Positions 12,041 to 22,330 of a DNA stretch of 64,000 nt are shown here, piece by piece. The DNA is from Phaseolus vulgaris (lineage: Eukaryota; Streptophyta; Magnoliopsida; Fabales; Fabaceae). The stretch lies in contig NC_023755.2 in the NCBI RefSeq assembly GCF_000499845.2, positions 33,195,753 through 33,259,752 of the forward strand, written 5' to 3'. The translations under genes were made by a program, and so were the position numbers. The notes beneath the pieces were generated by a model. It saw nothing but the letters and a program-made list of their open reading frames with translations, did no database searches and was not told the origin of the DNA. Each line of letters starts with the position of its first letter. Position 1 is the first letter of the stretch.

Positions 12041-12349
12041 TCTGCACTATAGCTTAGTTAGTAAACCATTGATGTTTGTATTGTAATCAACAAGTTAATA
12101 ACAATAACTTTGAAATTAATAACAATATTAATAACAATAACTTCTAAATTAATGGTAAAAAATACACAAAACAACAAGTTAGATGCTATTAGAAATTTGA
12201 AAAAGAAAACTCTAGTTTTGTCACTATTACAAAATACCTTAGGTTCTTGAGCACTAAAGAGCAGATAAAAGGCTCACAAAATGAAAACTACAGAACAATG
12301 CAGTTGTACTTTCTGTTCCTTTTTTTTTCTACTCTTTCTTCTATTTTAT

Positions 12350-12560
12350 TTTCCATCATGAAGAATACACTTTTGGAGAAGCCAAGGTTCTTTTATTTTT
12401 TGGAAGTGACCGAGGAAAGTGACCATGAAGATGATTTCTATGTTGAGTCTGGTGTTGGAAGTGGGTTTGGTGAAGGATACAGTGGAGAGCAGGGTTATGA
12501 GAATGAGAAGCAAGTGGATATGGGTTGGAAGCTGTGGACATTTGTGAAACCTAGCCTAAT
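12350..12560 (+). other. Open acidic/Gly-rich stretch, unidentified
   Basis: The plus strand is open and reads EVTEESDHEDDFYVESGVGS and then FGEGYSGEQGYENEKQ. The composition (acidic, Gly-rich) looks protein-like and less AT-rich than the surroundings, but no start, splice context or family was recognised. It is opposite in strand to the CACTA genes, so it may be a captured fragment or chance. Confidence 0.25.
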
Positions 12561-12779
12561 CTTATTCAACTTCAAACACAGGATGCAACATCAAACACAG
12601 AATAAAATTCAGCACTAACCTTCTATCACCAGGTTGGTTTCCTCTGATGTCAGGTATCACAAGCGTTGCCCCCAGACTTCTAGCAACAATCATCGGATAT
12701 TATCAGCAAACACAATCTGAAATCGAGAAGTTAGGGTTACTGCGAAAGATTAAGAAAGGAGAAGGGAAACTCACTGTGA

Positions 12780-13045
12780 GTACAATCGCTCAATCGCTCT
12801 CGCTCGCTCCGTCGCTCAATCGCTCCGTCGCACAATCGCTCTCGCTCTCGCTCAAATGCTCACGATCCACTGCTCGTTCACGGTCACGTTCAATCACGTT
12901 CCAAATGCTCAAATGCTCCACTGCTCAATCACGTTCCAAATGCTCCACTGCTCAATCACGTTCCAAATGCTCAAATGCTCCACTACTAAGTTGCTCTGCT
13001 CCACTACTAAGTTGCTCAGCTCCACTACTAAGTTGCTCAAATGCT
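12780..13045. repeat. CT-rich degenerate tandem repeats upstream of CACTA genes
   Basis: The array begins with AATCGCTC/GCTCGCTC units (12785-12850), continues with copies of a unit like CAAATGCTCCACTGCTCAATC and ends with three copies of CCACTACTAAGTTGCTC. The long open frames across it are Ser/Cys-rich low-complexity translations and are not genes. It occupies the place where the promoter or leader of the minus-strand transposase transcript would lie. Confidence 0.8.
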
Positions 13046-13139
13046 TAAGCTTTTGAATGAGTTTAAGCCCCCAAAAATGAAACCGTAGTTGGGTATTTTG
13101 ATTTTCACAAATTGTTTATTTAAATTTAAATTTAAAATT

Positions 13140-13400
13140 ATAGCGGGGCTAAACCTTCAAAAATTTAAAATAGAGATAGTGTAGAGATAGTGTGGGTTAA
13201 GCCTTCAAATTTAAGTAGGCATAGCGTCAGCCAAACCTTCAATTTTATTATTATTTTTTTATTATTTTTTATTTTTAAGTTTGCCTGAGTATAACCACGT
13301 TTTACTACACTTTATTCTATTTTCTTTAATTGTGAAGGTTAAGCTAACACTATTTAGTGTCCACAAGTGGGCCGTCACTTTCCTTTGCAGCTAAATGTAG
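13140..13400. repeat. Subterminal repeats of the CACTA element (right end)
   Basis: Diverged copies of a core related to GCGGGGCTAAACCTTCAAA occur at about 13143, 13190, 13218 and 13336 near the right terminus. They resemble the left-end core (GGGGGCTTAGCCTACAC), but are fewer and more diverged. Confidence 0.65.
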
Positions 13401-13417
13401 TTTTTCTTGTAGTGTTG

Positions 13418-14095
13418 AGCCATGGAAAGGATTTCCTCGGCATCAACCTTTGCTTAATTAAAAATAGACCTATTTCTATGCTTCTAAATCCTCCACATCA
13501 CCGAGACCCAAAGACTTTTCCATAAACTATTACCCTCATTATTGAAATAGGAACAAAAGAACTGTTCAAAATGACTAATCAGGTCATTGTGGTTCCCTGA
13601 ACTAATACAATGCCAACCACAAGTTCCAAACTGCATTTGACACAGTACACGTAATAATATTGTGTGAAGTTGTCTCCTCCTCCCTCCCACATAGGACGCA
13701 TAGTGTGTCCCTCAAGATAACTCCCATTTTGAACAGATTTTGTTTGGTTGCTATCTTATTTGAAAAAACCCTTCAAACAAAGAACTGTGTTGAGAGAGTA
13801 ACCTTTAAGCTCCACATCACAGAAAATGATTTAGATATACCCCTGCATCATGATTAGCTAACTTTGTATATGAAAATTTTACTGAGAAGCTATAAGATGG
13901 GGGATCTCTCCATAACCATTTATATTTCTTATCTGAATGTAAGGATGACTATGATATACAAACAATAAAATATTCTGCCACATACGTTTCCAATTTAAAC
14001 AAATCCCTTCTCCAACTGAAAGTCCAATTCCAACCTTCCACAATAAAAGTGACAGTGAAGTAAGTGATGTTATTAGCGTTCCCAAACCCTACACA
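13418..14095 (-). pseudogene. LINE reverse transcriptase zinc-binding domain (zf-RVT) remnant
   Basis: With frame changes, the minus strand reads WTFSWRRDLFKLE near 14000, then WLWRDPPSYSFSVK, and then ILRDTLCVLCGREETTSHN followed by CTVSNAVWNLW near 13650. This is the CxxC...H...C zf-RVT domain at the end of plant LINE ORF2 proteins. Several stops and frameshifts show it is dead. The polymerase part that should precede it (above 14095) is not present. The C-terminal continuation is on the far side of the CACTA element at 1870-2317. Confidence 0.72.
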
Positions 14096-15501
14096 ATTGA
14101 GATAATAAAATAAATCTTAATTATAGTATGAGCCAATAAGCATTAAATCCACGCTAAATCTTAAAAAAAAATAAAAATAATGATAAGGTAGTGTGTCCCC
14201 ATAAGGGACTTAAGTTATGCATTTATTAAAATAAAAAATAAGCATTCAGCATAGGGTACAAATTTTTAAAAATTTAATAATTAAATTAAATGTCGTGTAA
14301 TTGGGTGTGAGCTTAGCCGACGTAATCAAATTATATTTTATTTGTACTAATGTCATTTTGGCCTACACAATGTTGAAGTGCATATTTATGTCAACTTCGC
14401 ATACACTATCTTATTTAATGTGATGTTTTTTTGAAAAAAATGCTATGAAATAGGTAGGTAAAGTTAATAAAACCAACATAGTTAATTGTGCCAAAGAGGA
14501 AAAAAACGAAACAAATAGTTTATGTTCTTTTTCATATGTACACAATCCCTAATGTTTGTTCTTCTGCCTATACGTTCTTCTCCCCATGCGCATTCTTACA
14601 TCCTACCTTGTAAGTATCTCGTACTCTCCACTCTAGCTTGAATCGATGAACTATTGACAAACGTTATTATGTAACAGTTGGAAACGAGTGTGAGTTGGAA
14701 TTGGGTGTGAGGTTAAATCAGTCACAGCTGGAGACAAAGGAAGGTGTTTGTGGTGAGGAAGGTGAAACTCTAATGGCGTGTTTGTTAAAAAATAAAAATT
14801 TTCATTGTGCACAAACAAAACACGACAATAAAGTATAAAAAAAAATTGTTATTCATTTACAAATTTCTTCTCCTTTTAGAAAAGATTTCCAAAGAAAATT
14901 ATATATATATATATATATATAATTAACTAATCATAATTTACTTTATTAATCTTTTTAAACTCAAATTATTTTTCATTTTTATTTAAAATATAATTACAAT
15001 CCAAATATAAAAAAATATAATCAAAATTATAAAAAAAATTAATTATTAAAAAATAACATAGTCAATCATATTATATGTGTAATAAATTATAAATAATAAT
15101 AATAATAAATATATTTTTAATAATAAAAAAATAAATTTATATAATAATTATATTAATTATAAAAAAATAAAGATAAAAATAATAATGTTATTTAATATAA
15201 ATTGTTTTTTATCAAATATTTATAATTATAAATACTTAAGTTTTTTTAGCAAATTTTACATCATTTTGTGTTTTTTTTTTCAAAGTTAGCTCTAATACTT
15301 TACCAAAAATAATATTTCAATCACTAAAAAATAATATTTTAATTAAAAATAATTATAATTTACAAATAAATCAATCAAATTATTTTTTTAAACATTTTTT
15401 AAATATAAGGGAAAATTTATAAACTTACATTTTTATCAAATAAAAAAATATAATTTCAATCGCACCCATCACATCATTCACAAACTTAATAACGTAATAA
15501 C
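14096..15501. other. AT-rich spacer, no gene recognised
   Basis: Very AT-rich DNA with an (AT)n tract at 14899-14922. A stretch at about 14310-14400 (GAGCTTAGCC, GGCCTACAC) faintly recalls the CACTA subterminal core and may be an old fragment of such an element. No 5' LTR for the copia element that follows could be matched here. Confidence 0.4.
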
Positions 15502-15525
15502 TGGTATCAAGAGCCAGTCTGGTAT

Positions 15526-15810
15526 CATGAACTCTACCCAATTATCAGTCCCTATCCTTGATGGAAAAAATTACAATCGGTGGTGTGTTCAAATGGGAGT
15601 TTTGTTTGATTATCATGAGTTATAGGATGTCGTTGAGAGTGGAGTGTCTGCATTAGCTTATAATGCAACTGAGGCGCAACGAGTAGTGCATCGTGACCAA
15701 AAGAAGAAGAACAAGAAGGCTGTTTATCTCATCCATCAAGGGATGAATGACGAGACATTTGAGCAAATAGAAGGAGCAACAACTGCAAGTGAGGCTTGGA
15801 TCATTTTTTC
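15526..15810 (+). pseudogene. Copia gag, N-terminal fragment
   Basis: Reading from ATG at 15529 gives a copia-type gag start (VPILDGKNYNRWCVQM), an in-frame stop near 15622, then DQKKKNKKAVYLIHQGM and TTASEAWIIF. The frame is cut at 15810 by a solo LTR and resumes after 17574. Gag packages the element RNA in the cytoplasm; here it is not expressible as one protein. Confidence 0.7.
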
Positions 15811-17569
15811 TGTTGAAGATGGTTGCTGCCCCTTCAAGATTGTGTTTGATGAAGACTTCTATGTACATTTCATATGTATTTTGCTTTGCTTTAAGTGTGT
15901 CTTAGGTAGTGCTTAGAGGTTGTCTAAGAGTGGGCTTTTTGTTGAGTAACTCACCTCATAACCACTGGCCATGTGATAAGAACAAGCATAAGTTTTCTTA
16001 AACTGTTTTTCACATGTTTTACAAAAAACACGTTTACTGCATAAAAATAAATCTTGTCTTTTCCAAATAAACATATTCATTTTTAAACTGATGCCTTGGC
16101 TAAGTCTTGTGAAAATTAGATTTTGTGCATCATGTATTTTGACTAAGTCTTCTACCTTTCAAAACGACTGAGTTTTATATAGTTAAACTTTCTCTGTTTT
16201 CGTTTTGAAAAATAAATCTGTTCATCTGTAAATGAATAGATTCTTTTTGTCTCTGGTGCCATGTCAAGCTTAAACGATTTTCAGTTTTATCTCTGCACCA
16301 GAATGGTTGACTAAGTCTCCTCACTTAATAGATTCTCTAACTGCTTTTTGAAAATAAGTCTGTTCATTTTATTTTCAATCTGTTCATTTTATAACAGCTT
16401 TAACTATTTTTCAAAATTCTGTTATAAGTTGGTTTTCTATAAAATGAAAACTTGTTTATGAGTTTAAAGATCGTTCATACATTTGCAAAAACAAGTTTTG
16501 ACAGCAGAGAATTAAGAGTTTACAAAGGATTAGCATTTGTTCTTCAAAGATTTCGAAAATCACAAAGTGCTTGTTCTTGGTTTGGTTTCAAAAGCTTGGT
16601 GTGAGGTGCTGCTACTGTTCTAGCAATCTTGCCTACTGGTTTAAGGCAGATCTTTGTATCCTCAATCAAGTGTAGTCGTTTCACTTCTCATTTCTTGTAA
16701 TAGTTTGGTTGAACACTCTTCTTGATAGGTTTTCTTGAAGAGTGTGTGTGGGCTGAAATAGGTTTTTTCAGCAAGAGTACCTAAGTTCTTGTGGGTTTCA
16801 AGAACAGTGGGAATTGTGTTTGTTTGTACTGTGATTTAGTGAATTTCACCTTGGTTTTAGGTGAAGACTGGATGTAGCTCAGTTGAGTGAACCAGTATAA
16901 CTGCCCTGTGTTCATTCTCTCTCAATCTCCGCAATTAAGTTTCTGCATAATTGTTAAAACAACAAAGAAATAAATTTGTTCAATCAATAATAAATCTGTT
17001 CTTTCTGGGCTTAGTTCATACTGTTCTTAATTTCTGAAAAAGTTGTTTGATTCTGATAAGAACATATAAAATTTGTTAAAAGCTACTGGAACATATTGAC
17101 TGTGATAGGTTGCTAAAGAAATTGTCAAAGCTATTAATTGAACCTTAAACAATTGCTTAAAATTGAAGCTTGTTGTTCTGTGATTCATTGTTCTTAATTT
17201 CTATCAAGAAGAACACTCATAGTTTGTTAAAAGCCACTGGAACAGGTTGATTGTAAAGGTTGCTCAATTAATTGGCATGCTATCATTTGAACCTTAATCA
17301 CTTGCTTGAAACTGAGTTTGTTGTTTTGTGGTTCACTGGTTTTCGTTCTAATATCAGTGTGTGTGCATCTGGAAAATCTATCTGCATAATCTTGTGATTA
17401 ACCTTGCTGTATAAACGCTTTTCCAACAAAAACAGTGCTGAAATAAATCTGTTCATTTTCACATAAACCGATTTATTTTCTGTAAACTGTGTTAAACACT
17501 GTTTCTGCGAGAAAGTTTTAAAAGGTCAATTCACCCCCCTCTTGAACTTTGGCACTATTAAACCCAACA
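15811..17569 (+). mobile_element. Solo LTR (TGTTGAAGATGG... type) nested in copia gag
   Basis: The 1,759-bp segment starts TGTTGAAGATGG and ends CCCAACA (terminal TGTTG/CAACA). The 5 bases TTTTC are duplicated at 15806-15810 and 17570-17574. There is no coding content; near the end it has a C-run context (AATTCACCCCCCTCTTG). The gag frame is open on both sides in the same frame once the insert is left out. The termini recall SIRE-like copia LTRs, from memory only. Confidence 0.88.
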
Positions 17570-17574
17570 TTTTC

Positions 17575-17960
17575 AACCAATTATAAAGGTGATGACAAGA
17601 TCAAGAGGGTGTGTCTTCAAACCCTAAGATGCCAATATGAACTGTTGCAGATGGAAACCATAGAGACTATTGATGTTTATATAAATAAATTTCTTGCCTT
17701 GACAAATCAGATGAAGACCAATGGTGAAACACATTCGGAGCAGACAAAGGTGGAGAAGATTTTGAGATCTTTAACTCCCAGATTTGAACATGTTGTTGCC
17801 GCAATTGAAGAGGCCAATGACATTTCAACAATGACAGTAAGGTTATTGTCTGGTTCCCTACGAGCATATGAGTAGCGGATGAATGATAATAAGATTGGAA
17901 AACCAATTGAATAGGCTTTACAAGCACAAGCCTCAATTGGTAGCTCCTATCATAAACACG
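17575..17960 (+). pseudogene. Copia gag, middle fragment (UBN2-like)
   Basis: Open reading continues the gag domain: YKGDDKIKRVCLQTLRCQYE, FLALTNQMKTNGE and SLTPRFEHVVAAIEE are typical of the gag-polypeptide (UBN2) domain of plant copia elements. Stops appear at about 17873 and 17910. The piece is bounded by the two solo LTRs. Confidence 0.8.
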
Positions 17961-17965
17961 GTAGT

Positions 17966-19726
17966 TGTAAGGATCGAGAAAAATAGCCTTAGAGTAGAAA
18001 TGATACAATTAAAATGACACCTGAATATTATTTTATTATTAAAGTGAAAAAGCTATATAAATAGAAAATTAGTTATTCAGGTTTCATTTTAAAAGAACCA
18101 CAATCTCTCTAGAATTTTCCTTTTCCTTTCCTCTCCTTTTTCTTTAAGATTCTGACCTCCTCGCTCATCTGTTTGACGATCGGAGTCTACCATTAGACTC
18201 CTGGCAGCGAGATATACAAGACTTCCTGATCAAAATCTTAGATAGAGTAAGTTCATTCTTGGCTCATTTTCCTTTGGGTTAGTTTTGATTTGGTTAGGGT
18301 TGTCTTTTAGTTAAGTTTGCATCTGAGATTTTTATCTTCAGAATTAGTCTCTATTAGATCAAGGTCATAGTGATATAGTTAGATTTGTGATCAGGACTTT
18401 GTGGTGCAGGTTGGGTTATCCTTAAGGTTTTGGTGGGTTGGAGCTCTTAGTGAACATATGCTAAAGTCCATGTAAGGGAAGCTAGTTTTATTTTTTTCAT
18501 AGAACCCTAGGTTAGAAGATCAAATTTCTGCTTGCAGGATTGTCTCTTTTGAAGAGTAAGGTAATATATTGATTGAAATGGTTAATTCTGAATATTTTAT
18601 ATTGATTTTAAGGTGAATAAGTTGTTGAAAGTGTTTGTGATTGAGAATTGAAAGTGTTTGAATGATAATATAAATGAGTTGAACTATTTTTGAATATTTT
18701 GTGGAATTACTTAAATGAAAAGTTTGATGGGAAGTGATTGTTTGATTTTAGATGATGATTGATTTAAAGAGCATATATTTGGAACTTAGTTATGTGTTTA
18801 AGTGAATTGTGATACATATCTAGATTGTTTTGAAAGTTTAAAATATGATCTGATGGAATGGTTGAATGATGCTTTAATATGTTAAATGATGTATGTAATG
18901 AGGTTAAAGTGTGATCAAGACATAGTATTTTCAGGAAAGGAAATACCGTGTTGAGATTATTATTAGGGTGTATTGATTTGTGAGTGTCCAGTGAATGAGA
19001 CGATCCTGACTCTACTGATATAATGGAATCACATAGATGAAGTTATTCAGTTGGTGAGAGTCGAAGGAGGTCCATTTGGCTGAGCCTGAGGTTTGAAAGA
19101 ACTGATCAGAGCATATCAAATGGATTTACCCTATCATATGAAGATGATGAGATATTGAGATAATTATGCGCATGGTTGTGTGGGTTTCACAGCAATAATA
19201 TGACAGGTGCATGTCTCTGGATGCTAATTTCAATACATGAGTCTTCCGAAAGTAGAGTCAAGTGGCTGAGTATGTGAGTCAGTAGAAATCTGACAAGAGT
19301 AATGTGGATGATGAACGTGATAGACACTTGATGGTTATGTGAAATGTTTGAGAAATTGTATGAGAATTTATGAATTTTGTGTATCAATTTGAAATTTAAA
19401 TTATATAGAAAATTTTGTTATAGCTAGCTTACCCTGTTATTTGTTTGTGTTTGTTTCTTTATCTGTGATGATTGTTTTGTACACGGGAGCAGATGAGATT
19501 GCAGATAATAGAGCTCCTAAGTGAGCAACTAGAGGATGTGATAATTTTAATTTGAATGCTCTGTTTGTTTTTAAAACTTTTGATGTATATATTAAAATCC
19601 CTATGAAGAGGAATATTTTTTTTAGATACAATTATGAGATAGTTATATATATATTCATATGTTAAGTAGATAGTGTTTGTTTTACTTTTATTTTATTATA
19701 TATGGGTAAAAATTAGGGATGTTACA
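17966..19726 (+). mobile_element. Solo LTR (TGTAAGGATCG...GTTACA) nested in copia gag
   Basis: The 1,761-bp insert starts TGTAAGGATCG and ends GGGATGTTACA (terminal TGTAA/TTACA). The 5-bp duplication GTAGT flanks it at 17961-17965 and 19727-19731. It has no coding capacity. Orientation cannot be fixed from the ends alone. The family is not assigned. Confidence 0.9.
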
Positions 19727-19731
19727 GTAGT

Positions 19732-20460
19732 TCACGAGGCAAAGGACGGGGACGTGGTGGTAGTTATTCCTGCAAAGGTCGTGGTGGCCATAATCATGGA
19801 GGCCCGAGCAAAATACCACTGGTTCCAATCACAATCCAAGTTTAAATAACTCTTGGCGCGGAGAACATGGTCACGGAGGACAATGAGGCATTTATAATAA
19901 ATCAAATGTTGAGTGTTATAACTGCCATAAACGCGACCATTATGCAAATGAGTGCAGATCAAAAGGTGATAATCATGCTGCCAATTGTGCTCAAGAAGAT
20001 AGTAATCACGAACAAGATGAAGAGGATCATGCAGTACTGATGGTAGCCACATCAAATGAAACTCCAAACAATCAGACTTGGTATTTGGATACAGGCTGCA
20101 TGAATCATATGTGTGGTCAGAAGGAGCTGTTTGCAGATTTGGATGACTCATTTCGCACAAAAGTGAAATTCGGTGATGGCAGGTTTGTTCCGGTGACTGG
20201 AAAAGGGCGAATTCTTATCACATTGAAGAATGGTGATCACAGGTACATCTATGATGTTTTCTATGTACTTGATATGAAAATTAATCTATTGAGTATTAGA
20301 CAACTAACTGAAAAGGGTTACGTGATGCACATAGTTAAAATAAATTCTCAATTTTTGATAAAAAAAGGTAATTTGATTCTTAAAACCTTTTTATCAAAAA
20401 ACCGCATGTTTCCAGTAGATATTCATATGGATGATTTCAAATGCTTGAATGCAATAGTGA
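19732..20460 (+). pseudogene. Copia gag C-terminus, zinc knuckle and protease region
   Basis: After an RG-rich stretch (RGKGRGRGGS) come a zinc knuckle CYNCHKRDHYANEC (CX2CX4HX4C, about 19914-19955) and, from 20040, a protease segment with WYLDTGCMNHM, in which the usual D-S/T-G catalytic motif is DTG, followed by a typical pre-integrase region (NLLSIRQLTEKGY). Frameshifts separate the blocks. The protease would process the polyprotein; this copy is not continuous. Confidence 0.8.
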
Positions 20461-21387
20461 ATAATGAATCGTGGTTGGCATTTACACTTTGGGCACTTAA
20501 ATTTTCAGAGTTTGGAAAATCTCTCCAAACAAAATTTAGTGAATGGTTTATCCCATATTCATCACCGTGACCAATTATGTGAGGCTTGCATTTTTGGAAA
20601 GAATCACAGGATATCATTTGTTAAGGAGCCTTGGCGTGTGAAATTTCCTTTGGAGCTTGTTCATACAGATGTTTGTGGCCCGATGAACATATCATCAATT
20701 GGAGGTAATAAGTATTTTTTAACCTTTATTGATGATTTTTCAAGGAAAACCTGGATTTATCTATTGAAAAGCAAGGATGAGGTATTCCACTGCTTTAAAA
20801 TATTTAAAGCATTTGTTGAAAGACAGAGTGGCAGACTAATTAAGATGGTGCGTTGTGATGGAGGGGGTGAGTACAAGTCTAATGAGTTAAAGAGGCACTG
20901 TGGAGAACTTGGGTTGCAGCATAACATAACTTGTCCCTACACACCTCAACACAACGGAGTTGATGAGAGAAAGAATAGAACAATCATGGACATGACAAGG
21001 AGAATGCTTAAAGAAAAAGGTATGCCAAATTATTTTTGGGCTGAGGCCGTAACATGTGCGGTATATTTGATAAACATATTACCCACTCCGAGTGTTCCTA
21101 ACACAACTTCGATTGAGGCATGGAGCAGATTCAAACCCAATGTGCAACACTTGAAGGTATTTGGGTCAATTACTTATGCTCATGTCCCCAAGGCAACAAG
21201 ATCGAAGTTGGATGACAAGGAAGAGAAGACCATTTTCATTGGATATAAGCATGGGGGATACAAACTGTACAATCCAATGACAAAGAAGGTGATTGTTAGT
21301 CGTGATGTTACATTTGCCGAAGATGAGGAATGGAAATGGAATGCAGCAACTGAAATGGATTCGAAAAACGATATATTTACATTTTGA
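20461..21387 (+). pseudogene. Copia integrase domain, largely open
   Basis: A 300-residue open stretch contains the zinc-binding start (HLHFGHLNF, then CEACIFGK) and the rve core with its three acidic residues: D in ELVHTDVCGPM, D in RCDGGGEY (usual D-N-G-G, here D-G-G-G) and E in DERKNRTIMD. The C-terminus IFIGYKHGGYKLYNP matches the retroviral-like integrase tail of copia elements. It is out of frame with the protease part and stops at 21387 before the reverse transcriptase. Confidence 0.87.
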
Positions 21388-22142
21388 ATGATGATATGGA
21401 AGATGGAATCACTCTTGAAGCACTTACAAATCAACCTGAAGCTGTAATTCAACCTGAAGTTGCAGCTCTTATTGCAACTATGATGGAGTGACCAAGAAGG
21501 CAGCAGCGACAACCTATACACCTTCAAGATTGCGAAGTAAATCTTGATGATGAAGTTGATGACAATGGAGATTTGGTTCACTTTGCTTTTCTTGCAGAAT
21601 CAAAACCTGTGAGACTTGTAGATGCCATTCAACATCCCAAATGGCAAGAGGCTTGAATGAAGAATTTATGGCGATTGAGAAAAACAATACATGGTAGCTC
21701 ACTGATCTTCCAAAAGGACACAAAGCAATTGATTTTGGTCTATTTTACTCTTTATCTAAGAAAATTGAGATCGTCAGATACTTAGACAGTGATTGGGGTG
21801 GAGATCCAAACGAGAGGAGAAGCACTAATGGTAATTGTTTTATGATCAGAAAGACTGTTTGCTTGTGGTCGTCAAAGACTGTTTCCAATTAAGATTTATG
21901 TTGACAATGTCTATGCAATTAATCTAGCAAAGAATCCGGTTTTTCATCAAAGAAGTAAACACATTGATATTTGATATCACTTCCTGCGAGACCAAGTTGG
22001 GAAGAACATGATCAAATTGGAATACTGCAGATCAGAAGATCAGATTGCATATATTTTCACTAAGCCATTGAAGATCGATGCTTTCATCAAGTTAAGAGAT
22101 TTATTGGGCATGAAGGTTTTCCAAATCAGAATTAAAGGAGGA
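21388..22142 (+). pseudogene. Copia RT/RNase H remnant with large deletions
   Basis: Only the entry to the RT domain (VDAIQHPKWQEA then stop) and pieces of RNase H remain: YLDSDWGGDPNERRSTNG, VDNVYAINLAKNPVFHQRSK, and the tail IAYIFTKPLKIDAFIKLRD. The catalytic YVDD region is missing, so most of the polymerase was deleted. A polypurine tract ends the piece. Confidence 0.78.
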
Positions 22143-22330
22143 TGTTGGTTATTAATTCAGATTTTATTATTATTAATTCTAATTTTATTACAATTAAACT
22201 ATTTTACCGTTATTATTGCATTAATGGTCAGCTTACAAGGTTGTTAGTATTCCTATTTTATAGCTTCCAGTAATTGTAATTTTATTATATATATTATTGA
22301 AGTAAATCAAAATGAATGAATCAGTTCAGC
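22143..22330 (+). repeat. Putative 3' LTR of the copia element
   Basis: It starts TGTTGGTTATTAATTC directly after the polypurine AAAGGAGGA. The right boundary is not fixed because no 5' LTR could be aligned. Confidence 0.5.

Larger units (their letters stand above)
2318..13414 (-). mobile_element. CACTA (En/Spm-like) DNA transposon, 11,097 bp, near-complete
   Basis: The left end is CACTACAAGAAAT and the right end is its inverse (TTTTTCTTGTAGTG), giving 12 identical terminal bases. The flanking triplet TTG is present on both sides (2315-2317 and 13415-13417), the 3-bp target duplication expected for CACTA elements. Both ends carry subterminal repeats (2602-2790 and about 13140-13380). Two genes are encoded on the minus strand: a Transposase_24-type gene at 4536-6467 and a TNP2-type transposase at 6550-10173. 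The 10.5-13.1 kb part upstream of them holds exon-like segments, one from a glutathione peroxidase gene. It sits inside a LINE remnant. Confidence is high because termini, duplication and gene content agree. Confidence 0.95.
15502..22330 (+). mobile_element. Degenerate Ty1/copia retrotransposon carrying two nested solo LTRs
   Basis: A primer-binding-like site TGGTATCAAGAGCC (15502-15515, complementary to initiator Met-tRNA) is followed by gag pieces, a zinc knuckle, protease, integrase, a mostly deleted reverse transcriptase, and a C-terminal RNase H remnant. The end is a polypurine AAAGGAGGA (about 22135) and a putative 3' LTR starting TGTTGGTTATTAATTC (22143). The gene order protease-integrase-RT/RNase H identifies copia. 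No matching 5' LTR was found before 15502. Two LTR insertions (15811-17569 and 17966-19726) interrupt gag. Confidence 0.85.

Noticed and set aside
12647..13056. Plus-strand open frames of 66 and 133 codons
   Set aside because: They are translations of the CT-rich repeat array in two frames; the Ser/Cys periodicity comes from the DNA repeats.
15502..15515. 5' LTR immediately left of the primer-binding-like site
   Set aside because: No similarity to the putative 3' LTR at 22143 could be aligned, so a 5' LTR is not annotated.
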